Positions 42,412 to 53,743 of a stretch of 64,000 nt of DNA are shown here, piece after piece. Made by a program: the position numbers and the translations under genes. A model generated the notes under the pieces. That model was given only the letters and a program-made list of their open reading frames with translations, had not been told where the DNA came from and searched no databases. The stretch lies in contig NZ_KV804957.1 of assembly GCF_001811505.1 (NCBI RefSeq), positions 1 through 64,000 on the forward strand, in the 5' to 3' direction. Origin of the DNA: Streptococcus sp. HMSC034E03. GTDB taxonomy: Bacteria > Bacillota > Bacilli > Lactobacillales > Streptococcaceae. How positions within the stretch are numbered: position 1 is the first letter of the stretch; each line of letters begins with the position of its first letter.

Positions 42412-42623
42412 TAAAAATCGCCCCTGCCATCAATCTGACAGGGACGAATGTGTTAATCCGCGGTACCACCCAATTTCGGGCAAATGCCCGCAACTTACGC
42501 CTTTAAAACAAAAAGACAATATTATTTCATTTTCATCCATTAGCAACCAGTTTTGACACATTTGTGGACTTCTCAGCACCGCCACTTTCTGTAAAATGTG
42601 GGACTCAAAACACCTCTAATGGC
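42412..42623 (-). ncRNA. T-box riboswitch leader of the valS operon
   Basis: Read on the minus strand, GGGTGGTACCGCGG (42458-42471) is the T-box antiterminator core. It is followed by a terminator with CGTCCCTG/CAGGGGCG arms (42419-42446) and an ATTTTTA run. GCCATTAG near the start pairs with CTAATGG to close stem I. The promoter is -35 TTGCTT (42650-42655), 17 bp, -10 TAAAAT (42627-42632). Uncharged tRNA-Val is expected to turn on all four genes. I could not settle which GUN triplet is the specifier. Confidence 0.92.
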
Positions 42624-42668
42624 TTTATTTTAACAAGTTTTTGACGGAAAAGCAAGGAACAAGAAAGA

Positions 42669-43064
42669 TTACTTGAACTTGATGCCGTTTTCTTTTAATT
42701 TCTTGATAGTAGCTGGACCGATTCCTTTCAAGGCAAGGAGTTCTTTTTCCGTCCAGTTTTTAAAGTCAGCAGCAGACTTGATCCCTTCATCGTAGAAAGT
42801 TTTAGCACGGTCAACTGAAAGTCCCCCTAGGTTAGCTGCGAAATCTTCTACAGAAGTAGCAACTTTTTGAGCTTGCTCTTTGGTTGCTTCTACAGTTTTT
42901 TCAACATTTTTAGAGACAGCTTTACCTGCATCGCTTGCTGCTTTTTCAGCATGTTTTACAACTTTTTTTGTTTCTTCGACAACCTTGTTTACAGTGCTTG
43001 AAAATGCACCTGAGCGACGTAGGCTGTTTCTCAATTGTTTTTTACGTTGGAGTGTCTTTGACAT
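42669..43064 (-). CDS. Helix-hairpin-helix protein with coiled-coil stalk
   Basis: The 131-residue protein has a basic N-terminus (MSKTLQRKKQLRNSLRRSG), a long Ala/Lys/Val-rich helix (about 25-75) and a C-terminal helix-hairpin-helix repeat (FKNWTEKELLALKGIGPATIKKLKENGI). The HhH motif usually binds DNA backbone. AAAGGA precedes the ATG. No partner is evident. Confidence 0.7.
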   Translation of the reverse strand: MSKTLQRKKQLRNSLRRSGAFSSTVNKVVEETKKVVKHAEKAASDAGKAVSKNVEKTVEATKEQAQKVATSVEDFAANLGGLSVDRAKTFYDEGIKSAADFKNWTEKELLALKGIGPATIKKLKENGIKFK

Positions 43065-43241
43065 GATAAAATCCTTTCAATAAAAAATCCCTGTGGCTGA
43101 ACAAGGATTGAATCTCTATGGTTTTATTGTATCAACTTTCTTTAGGAATTGCAAGGCTTGGTATACTGAAAATATAGGAAATATATGGGAAATTTCACCG
43201 TAGAATGATAGACGATAATAGAAGAAAAATGAAAAATATGG

Positions 43242-43247
43242 TATAAT
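43242..43247 (+). promoter_or_regulatory. Extended -10 promoter of uppS operon
   Basis: TATAAT preceded by TGG, 32 bases before the uppS start; no good -35. Confidence 0.6.
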
Positions 43248-43278
43248 GAAACGATAGATTTTGAATAGGAATACAATC

Positions 43279-44031
43279 ATGTTTGGATTTTTAAAAAAAG
43301 ATAAAGCAACAGAAGCCCCCACAATGGTGCCCGACCACATCGGTGTTATTATGGATGGGAATGGCCGTTGGGCTAAAAAACGGATGCAGCCACGTGTCTT
43401 TGGGCATAAGGCTGGGATGGATGCATTGAGAAAGGTAGCGATTGCTGCTAGTGATATGGGTGTCAAAGCCTTGACGGTCTATGCCTTCTCAACTGAAAAT
43501 TGGACACGTCCAGACCAGGAAGTCAAGTTTATCATGAACTTACCTGTTGAATTTTATGATAAGTTTGTTCCCGAATTGCATCAGAAGAACATGAAGATTC
43601 AAATGATTGGGGAGACTGATCGTTTGCCGAAGCAGACTTTTGATGCTCTTAAAAAGGCAGAAGAGCTGACTAAGTTAAATACAGGATTGATTCTCAATTT
43701 TGCCCTTAATTATGGTGGACGAGCTGAAATTACACAAGCGGTCAAGTTGATTGCACAGGATGTTTTAGATGCTAAGATCAATCCTGGTGATATCACAGAG
43801 GAATTGATTGGGGAATACCTCTTTACGGGACATTTGCCAAAAGTCTTGCGTGATCCTGACTTGATTATTCGGACCAGCGGTGAACTTCGTTTGAGTAATT
43901 TCTTGCCTTGGCAGGCTGCTTATAGCGAGCTCTATTTCACGGATGTCTTGTGGCCTGACTTTGATGAGGAAGCCTTGAAAGATGCTATCATCGAGTACAA
44001 TCGTCGCAACCGTCGTTTTGGAGGAGTTTAG
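43279..44031 (+). CDS. uppS: Undecaprenyl diphosphate synthase
   Basis: This 250-residue cis-prenyltransferase has the signature HIGVIMDGNGRWAKKR (P-loop Asp, about 25-40), ALTVYAFSTENWTRP and the late PDLIIRTSGELRLSNFLPWQAAYSELYF. It builds the C55 carrier lipid for peptidoglycan and capsule. ATG at 43279 is chosen; an in-frame TTG at 43261 has no advantage. It leads the uppS-cdsA-rseP-proS operon. Confidence 0.95.
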   Translation: MFGFLKKDKATEAPTMVPDHIGVIMDGNGRWAKKRMQPRVFGHKAGMDALRKVAIAASDMGVKALTVYAFSTENWTRPDQEVKFIMNLPVEFYDKFVPELHQKNMKIQMIGETDRLPKQTFDALKKAEELTKLNTGLILNFALNYGGRAEITQAVKLIAQDVLDAKINPGDITEELIGEYLFTGHLPKVLRDPDLIIRTSGELRLSNFLPWQAAYSELYFTDVLWPDFDEEALKDAIIEYNRRNRRFGGV

Positions 44032-44039
44032 GAGATATT

Positions 44040-44843
44040 ATGATACAGGATTTACAAAAGAGAACCCTTTTTGCTATCTTGGCCTTGGCTATCTTTATCC
44101 CAATCTTGGCGATTGGTGGCTTATGGCTCCAGATTGCCATGGGGGTTGTGGCTATGTTGGGAGTACATGAGTTACTGCGCATGAAGGGTTTAAATACCAT
44201 GACGCCTGAAGGTCTCTTGACTTTACTAGCGACTTTTGCTCTGACCGTACCTTTGGAAAACTACTGGAAGTTTTTACCTGTAGATGGGAATGTTGTAGCT
44301 TATAGTGTCGTGATACTGATTTTACTAGGGGCAACAGTCTTCAGCAAGAACTATACTATTGAGGATGCTGTTTTTCCGATTGCCATGAGTTTTTATGTTG
44401 GCTTTGGCTTTAATGCTTTGGTCGATGCTCGTATCGCAGGTTTGGATAAGGCGCTTTTGGGGCTTTGTATGGTCTGGGCAACCGATAGTGGCGCCTATCT
44501 AGTAGGGATGAAGTTTGGTAAGAGAAAGCTAGCTCCGAGAGTTTCCCCTAACAAGACTATAGAGGGTGCTATGGGGGGTATCTTGGCTGCTATGCTAGTG
44601 ACTTTGATTTTTATGCTAGTTGATAGTACTGTTGCTTTACCTTATGGGATTTACAAAATGATGGTCTTTGCTATTTTCTTTAGTATAGCTGGTCAGTTGG
44701 GAGATTTAATTGAAAGTGCTATGAAACGTCACTTTGGCGTCAAAGACTCAGGCAAGTTTATCCCAGGTCATGGTGGGGTATTGGATCGTTTTGATTGCAT
44801 GCTGGCTGTCTTCCCTATTATGCACCTCTTTGGCTTATTTTAA
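44040..44843 (+). CDS. cdsA: Phosphatidate cytidylyltransferase
   Basis: This 267-residue membrane protein has about eight hydrophobic spans and the CDP-alcohol synthase signature SAMKRHFGVKDSGKFIPGHGGVLDRFD near the C-terminus. It makes CDP-diacylglycerol, the precursor for phosphatidylglycerol and cardiolipin (cls lies elsewhere in this window). GGAG precedes the ATG, nine bases after uppS. Confidence 0.95.
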   Translation: MIQDLQKRTLFAILALAIFIPILAIGGLWLQIAMGVVAMLGVHELLRMKGLNTMTPEGLLTLLATFALTVPLENYWKFLPVDGNVVAYSVVILILLGATVFSKNYTIEDAVFPIAMSFYVGFGFNALVDARIAGLDKALLGLCMVWATDSGAYLVGMKFGKRKLAPRVSPNKTIEGAMGGILAAMLVTLIFMLVDSTVALPYGIYKMMVFAIFFSIAGQLGDLIESAMKRHFGVKDSGKFIPGHGGVLDRFDCMLAVFPIMHLFGLF

Positions 44844-44864
44844 GGAAAGGTAAATAGAAATTAA

Positions 44865-47992
<3,128 letters not shown>

Positions 47993-48011
47993 AATCTATA
48001 ATCAGAAGAAA

Positions 48012-48050
48012 AACAAGACAAAAATGTAACTAGTTTTTGCCTTGTTTTTT
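48012..48050 (+). terminator. Terminator after proS
   Basis: AACAAG-A-CAAAAA pairs with TTTTTG-C-CTTGTT and runs into TTTTTT. TATAAT at 48054-48059 just beyond it may be the -10 for the glycosidase gene. Confidence 0.8.
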
Positions 48051-48102
48051 CTTTATAATGAGATAAAATAAACATAAAAAGAGTAAATAAAGAGGTAGTA
48101 CT

Positions 48103-49482
48103 ATGCTAAAATTTCCAAAGAATTTTGTCTGGGGTTCCTCAACTTCTGGGCCGCAGACAGAAGGACGAGTGCCTGGTGATGGCAAGGGAGATAATCTCTG
48201 GGATTATTGGTTTCAAGTAGAGCCAAATCGTTACTATAATAGTATTGGACCAGACAAAACGTCGACCTTCTATGAAAACTGGGAAAAGGATATCGAACTC
48301 TTGTTAGAAACTGGCCACACAGCCTTTCGAACTTCTATCCAGTGGTCTCGTATTTTCCCACAGGGCCGTGGAGAAGTCAACCCTCAAGGGGTGGCTTTCT
48401 ACCGTCAGGTATTTGAAGCCATCAAGGCCAAGGGTATTCGCCTCTTAGTCAATCTTTATCACTTTGACCTGCCTTTTGCCCTTCAAGAAGATGGGGATGG
48501 TTGGGAAAATAAGGCAACCATCAAGGCTTATGAAGACTATGCTCGTTTCTGTTTTGAAACTTATGGAGACTTGGTGGACCAGTGGATTACCTTCAATGAA
48601 CCTATCGTTCCTGTGGAGTTCGGCTATTTCTATGATGCCCATTATCCTCATAAAGTAGATGCCAAAGCAGCAGTAAAGGTTGCCTATCATACCCAGTTAG
48701 CCAGCACTCTTGCGGTGAAGGCTTGTCACGAAATGTTGCTGGGTTCTAAGATTGGGATTGTCCTCAACTTGACACCAGCCTATCCACGTAGTCAGCATCC
48801 TGCGGATGTCAAAGCTGCACGCATTGCTGATCTGTTCCAAGCTCAATCTTTCCTAGATCCATCTGTCTTGGGAACTTATCCAGAAGAATTGGTGGAAATT
48901 TTAGCTGAGCATAATTTGCTACCAGATTCTACAGCTGAGGAGTTGGAACTTATTCGTGAGCACACAGTAGATTTCCTTGGAGTCAACTACTACCAGCCTT
49001 TGCGTGTCATGGCGCCACGTTTTGCTAAGCATCCTGATAGCCCGCTCTTGCCAGAACATTTTTATGAACCTTATGTCATGCCAGGTCGTAAGATCAATCC
49101 GCACCGCGGTTGGGAAATCTACGAGCAAGGAATTTATCATATCGCTCAAAACATCAAGGAAAACTATGATAATATCGAGTGGATGTTGACGGAGAATGGG
49201 ATGGGCGTTGAAGGTGAAGATAAATTCCGCGAAAATGGAATGATTCAGGATGATTATCGTATTGACTTTGTCAAAGGTCACCTTCGTGAACTTCATCGTG
49301 CCATTGAAGATGGTGCCAACTGTAAAGGCTACTTGATCTGGACCTTTATCGATTGCTGGTCATGGCTCAATAGCTATAAAAACCGTTATGGTTTGGTCGA
49401 GCTTGATCTTGAAACGCAAGAACGCCGTCTGAAAAAATCAGGCCACTGGTTCAAAGAACTCAGCGAAAATAATGGGTTTTAA
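48103..49482 (+). CDS. GH1 6-phospho-beta-glucosidase
   Basis: This 459-residue glycoside hydrolase family 1 enzyme opens FPKNFVWGSSTSGPQTEG and carries the acid/base Glu in TFNEPIV and the nucleophile Glu in MLTENGMG. It hydrolyses beta-linked disaccharide phosphates imported by a PTS, although no PTS gene is adjacent. AAAGAGG precedes the ATG. Confidence 0.9.
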   Translation: MLKFPKNFVWGSSTSGPQTEGRVPGDGKGDNLWDYWFQVEPNRYYNSIGPDKTSTFYENWEKDIELLLETGHTAFRTSIQWSRIFPQGRGEVNPQGVAFYRQVFEAIKAKGIRLLVNLYHFDLPFALQEDGDGWENKATIKAYEDYARFCFETYGDLVDQWITFNEPIVPVEFGYFYDAHYPHKVDAKAAVKVAYHTQLASTLAVKACHEMLLGSKIGIVLNLTPAYPRSQHPADVKAARIADLFQAQSFLDPSVLGTYPEELVEILAEHNLLPDSTAEELELIREHTVDFLGVNYYQPLRVMAPRFAKHPDSPLLPEHFYEPYVMPGRKINPHRGWEIYEQGIYHIAQNIKENYDNIEWMLTENGMGVEGEDKFRENGMIQDDYRIDFVKGHLRELHRAIEDGANCKGYLIWTFIDCWSWLNSYKNRYGLVELDLETQERRLKKSGHWFKELSENNGF

Positions 49483-49504
49483 ACTACTTTTCAAATAGAT
49501 TCAA

Positions 49505-49553
49505 AAAAACCATTGGACCTCAATTCTTTTCGAGTTTTTCCAATGGTTTTTCT
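49505..49553. terminator. Convergent terminator
   Basis: AAAACCATTGGA pairs with TCCAATGGTTTT, with A- and T-runs outside. It serves the glycosidase and the convergent rhomboid operon. Confidence 0.85.
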
Positions 49554-49558
49554 TGTTC

Positions 49559-50233
49559 TTATAATAGTCCGATAAAAAGTAGTAAAGCTGATAAAGCAAT
49601 AAAGGATAGGGTTGCTAGACAACGTTGGCCTGAGCTGTAAATCTTTCGTTCTCCTCGAACTGGGAAGACGATAGCTAGTAATGCACCGCCGACAGCTCCC
49701 CCGACATGTCCAGTAAGGCTGATACCAGGCATTAAAATACTTCCTACTAGGTTGATGACCAAGAGGGAGAGGTAGGATTGACCAAGCTGTTGAAGATAGG
49801 AGTTGCGTGAGGCATAACGAAGAACGACAATAGAAGCGAACATACCGTAGAGGGCAGTTGAAGCACCTGCAGTAATGGTATTGGGACTAAAAACTAGGAC
49901 AAAGAGATTTCCCATCATACCTGATAGAAGGTAGATAAAGAAAAACTGTTTGGAGCCAAAGATTTGCTCCATCTGACGTCCCAAAAAGTAGAGGGATAGC
50001 ATATTGACTAAAAAGTGCTCCAAGCCAATATGGACAAAGGTTGCCGAGAATAAGCGCCAGATTTGTTCAGGCATAGCCTTGATAGCAGGGGGATACACAG
50101 CTCCGAATTTATACAAGGTGGCTGCGCTGGTATAGTTGAAACCACTGGTTAGAAACATGAGTACAAAAACCAGGCTTGTCACGAGTAGAAAGAAGCTCGT
50201 GACAGGATAACGACGATCAAAAATCTCTTTCAT
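49559..50233 (-). CDS. Rhomboid-family intramembrane serine protease
   Basis: This 224-residue membrane protein has about six to seven spans. The rhomboid active site is visible as GASTALYGMF (Ser in the fourth span) with GHVGGAVGGALL supplying the His. The GxSx pattern is kept (GAST). ATG at 50233 with GAGGAGG 9 bases upstream is chosen over 50263. It overlaps the end of the cyclo-ligase gene and ends the dap transcript. Its substrates are unknown. Confidence 0.85.
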   Translation of the reverse strand: MKEIFDRRYPVTSFFLLVTSLVFVLMFLTSGFNYTSAATLYKFGAVYPPAIKAMPEQIWRLFSATFVHIGLEHFLVNMLSLYFLGRQMEQIFGSKQFFFIYLLSGMMGNLFVLVFSPNTITAGASTALYGMFASIVVLRYASRNSYLQQLGQSYLSLLVINLVGSILMPGISLTGHVGGAVGGALLAIVFPVRGERKIYSSGQRCLATLSFIALSALLLFIGLL

Positions 50234-50756
50234 AGATAAGTACCTCCTCAACAGGAATATCATGTGAATCAGGCTGGAAGTCCTGAATCTGACAAGGATA
50301 AAGTGTACTGATGGTGTGACCTGGGAAATGCTCTAAGTAGCGATCATAATAACCACCACCGTAGCCAATCCGATAAGCAGAAGGATTGAAAGCCAAACCA
50401 GGAACATGAATCAGGTCAATCTGAGAGGGTTCAAGGATTGTGAACTCTCCTTGAGGTTCAAGAAGACCAAAAGAATTTCTTTTGAGTTTCTCTGGTTCAT
50501 AGATCACAAAGTCCATTTTCCCTTGTGGATAAGTTTTGGGAATGAGGATGGTTTTCCCATCTTTTTGAGCTTGTTCAATGAGTCTAGCTGTCTGAAATTC
50601 ATGAGGAAAAGACAGGTAAGTGGCGATGGTTTTTGCTTCCTTGTAGAAGGGATGTAGAAGTAGTTGCTCAGTCAACCAAGCGTCCATGACTTCCTTTTCT
50701 TCGGATGATAGAAATTTGAGTTCTTGCAAGACCTGCTTGCGTAGGGCTTTTTTCAT
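50217..50756 (-). CDS. 5-formyltetrahydrofolate cyclo-ligase
   Basis: This 179-residue protein has the family motif YRIGYGGGYYDRYLE and an N-terminal basic helix (MKKALRKQVLQELKFLSSEEKE). It converts 5-formyl-THF to 5,10-methenyl-THF with ATP. Three bases separate it from the deacetylase gene upstream, and it overlaps the rhomboid gene. Confidence 0.9.
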   Translation of the reverse strand: MKKALRKQVLQELKFLSSEEKEVMDAWLTEQLLLHPFYKEAKTIATYLSFPHEFQTARLIEQAQKDGKTILIPKTYPQGKMDFVIYEPEKLKRNSFGLLEPQGEFTILEPSQIDLIHVPGLAFNPSAYRIGYGGGYYDRYLEHFPGHTISTLYPCQIQDFQPDSHDIPVEEVLIYERDF

Positions 50757-50759
50757 TGT

Positions 50760-51890
50760 TTACTCCGCAGCTTTCTTGGCTAAAAAGCTTGATACAGCCT
50801 CGACTCCAATTGCCAGAGCTTCTTCCTTAGGACTCATCTGTGGATGGTGAAGAGCATAGGGACTATCAATTCCAAGCCAGAACATGACACCAGGAACCTT
50901 GGAGAGAAGATAACCAAAGTCCTCCCCTGTCATAGCAGGCTCGATATCGATTAGTTCAATGCCCTCTTTTTCATCAAAGAAGGTCATCAATTCCTGGGCT
51001 AATTCAGGGTTGTTTTCGACTGGCAAATAACCTCCCTGCTTGAGTTCAACTTCCACTTCCATATCAAAAGCAGCTGCAACACCTTCAGCGATGACTTTGA
51101 CACGTTTTTGCACCAAGAGGCTCATGTTGTGTGTAAGAGCTCGGATAGTTCCATGCAAGAAGGCTGTATCAGCAATGACATTGTTGGTTGTCCCAGCTTG
51201 AAAAACACCGAAAGTGACGACAGCTCCCTCGATAGGATCAACATTACGGCTGACAACCGATTGAACTTGAGTGACAAAATAGCTAGCTGCAACCAGAGCG
51301 TCGTTTGCTTGATGTGGAAAGGCGGCGTGACCACCTTTACCCTTGAAGCGAATCTTGACTTCGCAAGTTCCTGCAAAGAGTGTATGAGTATTGGTCGCAA
51401 TCTGTCCAACTTTTAGGTCTGGACGAACATGAAGCCCATAGAATTGGTCAGGCAACCAGTCGCCAAAGGCCCCATCTTCATACATGAGCATGCCACCTGC
51501 TTCATTTTCCTCGGCAGGCTGGAAGAGAAAGAGGAGATTGTTTTTAGGTTGGTTTTCTAGAGCACGTTCGAGACTTCCTAGGGCAATGGTCATGTGAAAA
51601 TCATGTCCACAAGCATGCATACGGTCTGGGTGTTGAGAGGCAAAAGGAAGACCTGTTTGTTCAACGATTGGGAGTCCATCAATATCTGTCCGCCAACCAA
51701 TGGTACCTTCTGGCTGACTTCCCTGCAAGTAAACTAAAATACCCGTTCGCCAAGTACGAATCTGAACAAAATCCTTACCAGCTGTTAATTTCTCAATAAC
51801 ATTGAGTAAATAAGCATGAGTCTTGAATTCTTCTAAACCAATCTCAGGAATTTGGTGAAGATCGCGTCGAGTTTGAATCAAATCTAACAT
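50760..51890 (-). CDS. N-acetyldiaminopimelate deacetylase (M20 family)
   Basis: This 376-residue metallo-amidohydrolase has [25 protein letters not shown] and [13 protein letters not shown]. These are the metal and catalytic residues of the M20D group. Next to dapH it should remove the acetyl group in the acetyl branch of lysine/diaminopimelate synthesis. A GAGGC-type hairpin lies in the 60-base gap after dapH and may reduce its expression. Confidence 0.88.
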   Translation of the reverse strand: MLDLIQTRRDLHQIPEIGLEEFKTHAYLLNVIEKLTAGKDFVQIRTWRTGILVYLQGSQPEGTIGWRTDIDGLPIVEQTGLPFASQHPDRMHACGHDFHMTIALGSLERALENQPKNNLLFLFQPAEENEAGGMLMYEDGAFGDWLPDQFYGLHVRPDLKVGQIATNTHTLFAGTCEVKIRFKGKGGHAAFPHQANDALVAASYFVTQVQSVVSRNVDPIEGAVVTFGVFQAGTTNNVIADTAFLHGTIRALTHNMSLLVQKRVKVIAEGVAAAFDMEVEVELKQGGYLPVENNPELAQELMTFFDEKEGIELIDIEPAMTGEDFGYLLSKVPGVMFWLGIDSPYALHHPQMSPKEEALAIGVEAVSSFLAKKAAE

Positions 51891-51951
51891 AGTTAATTTC
51901 CTTCTATTGATACGAGAAAGAGGCTGGAAAAGTTTCCGCCTCTGTTACTAA

Positions 51952-52650
51952 TTACAAGGTGCGAAGCGCATCTTCTAGCGCTGTTTTTTGTTGGGTTTGG
52001 CTATCGATTTCCTTGATAACACGAGCTGGGACACCAGCTACCACAACATTTTCTGGAACATCTTGAGTGACGATTGCTCCTGCTGCAACAACAGAACCGC
52101 TACCGATTTGAACACCTTCGATAACCACAGCGTTAGCACCGATGAGAACATTGTCACCGACACGAACAGGCTCAGCACTAGCTGGCTCGATAACGCCTGC
52201 AAGAACAGCACCTGCGCCAACGTGGCTATTTTTACCGACAATAGCGCGTCCGCCCAGAATAGCTCCCATATCAATCATAGTGCCAGCACCGATTTCAGCA
52301 CCGATATTGATAACAGCACCCATCATGATAACAGCATTGTCACCAATCTCAACTTGGTCACGGATGATAGCGCCTGGCTCGATACGAGCATTGATATCAC
52401 GTTTATCAAGGAGAGGTACAGCCGAGTTGCGAGCGTCTTGTTCAACAACATAGTCCTTGTTTTCTGTTAGTCCATCAAGAAGTGGAGCGATATCTTTCCA
52501 GTCTCCAAAGAGAACATTCCCAAGCTTGATAACAGAAGCAGGGATAGCTCCGGCAAGTTGTCCCTCAAAGGTCACTTTTACACTTGTCTTTTTCTCAGCA
52601 TTTGCGATAAATTGGATAATTTCTTGAGCATTCATTTTTGTAGCAGTCAT
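51952..52650 (-). CDS. dapH: Tetrahydrodipicolinate N-acetyltransferase
   Basis: This 232-residue protein has an alpha-helical DapH N-domain followed by left-handed beta-helix hexapeptide repeats (about 90-200, with [22 protein letters not shown]). It acetylates tetrahydrodipicolinate on the route to diaminopimelate and lysine. GAGGAGAC precedes the ATG; an extended -10 (TGG then TAGAAT, minus strand at 52682-52687) lies upstream. Confidence 0.92.
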   Translation of the reverse strand: MTATKMNAQEIIQFIANAEKKTSVKVTFEGQLAGAIPASVIKLGNVLFGDWKDIAPLLDGLTENKDYVVEQDARNSAVPLLDKRDINARIEPGAIIRDQVEIGDNAVIMMGAVINIGAEIGAGTMIDMGAILGGRAIVGKNSHVGAGAVLAGVIEPASAEPVRVGDNVLIGANAVVIEGVQIGSGSVVAAGAIVTQDVPENVVVAGVPARVIKEIDSQTQQKTALEDALRTL

Positions 52651-52689
52651 AGGTGTCTCCTCACTCTTTGTAATGCTTACTATTCTACC

Positions 52690-52715
52690 AAAAAAGGCTT
52701 TAATTTTGAAGCCTT
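52690..52715 (-). terminator. Terminator of the EamA transporter gene
   Basis: On the minus strand AAGGCTT pairs with AAGCCTT around an AT-rich loop and runs into six T. The same DNA carries the dapH promoter just downstream. Confidence 0.75.
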
Positions 52716-52734
52716 AAGTGTTAAAAGAAGGTGT

Positions 52735-53646
52735 TTAATTCTTGGATTTAGATTCTTCAATGGACAAGAAAACCATAGGAACGATAATCAAAATCATGGC
52801 TAGTACCAAGAAACCATCCAGAATCATGCCAAGGAAAAGGACACTGAGGATAGCAGAGGATAGAGGTTCGCTTGCGCTAACGACCGACACCACCAATGGG
52901 GAAACGAGAGAGACGGCCTTCATCGATAGGAAAAAGGCAAAGGCAGTTCCCAAAAAGGCAATAGTCAAACAAATACAGATACTGATGGTATCAACCTGGA
53001 AGCTAATCTTATAAACGGGGTAGAGAAAATTACTAAAAAGTCCAGCGATAATCATTCCCCAGCCAACAGTTGGCACAAAACCGTATTTTTTAGCGAAACG
53101 TTGGGGTAAGATGACATTGAACATGACGCCTAGGGCACTGAGAAGTCCAGTCAGTAAAGCAAGAGGAGTGATGGATAGCTTAGACAAATCGCCTTTGGTA
53201 GCCATCAAAAAGACCCCAAGCATAGCAGTCAGAACATAGAAGATCGCTTTTTTAGAAGCTTTTTTCTTGTAGATAATGCGGTTGTAGATAAGAATGAAGA
53301 CAGGACTGATAAATTGGAGGATGGTTGCAGTTGTAGCGTTGGAATACTCGACACAGAGATAGAAGAAAAACTGAACAGAAAAAATCCCTAAGATGGCATA
53401 GGCCAGAAAAGGCAGGTAATTGTTTCGATTTTTCCAGATCTCGAAGAGTTGGGACTGGAGTTTAAGACTAGATAAGACGATTACGAAACCACCTGCGACG
53501 AGTAGACGCATAGAAGTAATCCACCCTGAAGATACTTGATAATGTGAAAAAAAGTACTCTCCTAAGATTCCACAGATCCCCCAGATCAAGCCAGATAGGA
53601 GAGAATAAATGGTTCCCTTAAAAATATTCTTTTGATATTTATTCAT
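52735..53646 (-). CDS. EamA/DMT-family transporter
   Basis: This 303-residue membrane protein has ten predicted spans in two EamA repeats (first GTIYSLLSGLIWGICGILGEYFF, second GLLSALGVMFNVILPQRFAKKYGF). It probably exports or imports a small metabolite. ATG at 53646 is chosen; the longer frame to 53700 starts inside the upstream terminator. An extended -10 (TACAAT, 53653-53658) lies only six bases before this ATG, so the message may be leaderless. Confidence 0.8.
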   Translation of the reverse strand: MNKYQKNIFKGTIYSLLSGLIWGICGILGEYFFSHYQVSSGWITSMRLLVAGGFVIVLSSLKLQSQLFEIWKNRNNYLPFLAYAILGIFSVQFFFYLCVEYSNATTATILQFISPVFILIYNRIIYKKKASKKAIFYVLTAMLGVFLMATKGDLSKLSITPLALLTGLLSALGVMFNVILPQRFAKKYGFVPTVGWGMIIAGLFSNFLYPVYKISFQVDTISICICLTIAFLGTAFAFFLSMKAVSLVSPLVVSVVSASEPLSSAILSVLFLGMILDGFLVLAMILIIVPMVFLSIEESKSKN

Positions 53647-53666
53647 GTTGCTATTGTACCATGAAA

Positions 53667-53730
53667 TGAAAAAAGAAAAAAGAGAGTGGAGAAAAATCAT
53701 TTCTTTCAGAAATTTTCTTTCCCACTCTCA
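53667..53730 (-). terminator. Terminator of pbp1b
   Basis: On the minus strand GAGAGTGG pairs with CCACTCTC across a 32-base AT-rich loop and runs into TTTTTTC. Confidence 0.65.
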
Positions 53731-53743
53731 ATGATTGTGCTAG

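Noticed and set aside
51988-52470. 160-codon frame antisense to dapH
   Set aside because: It reflects the hexapeptide repeats of dapH read backwards (Asn/Ser/Asp repeats).
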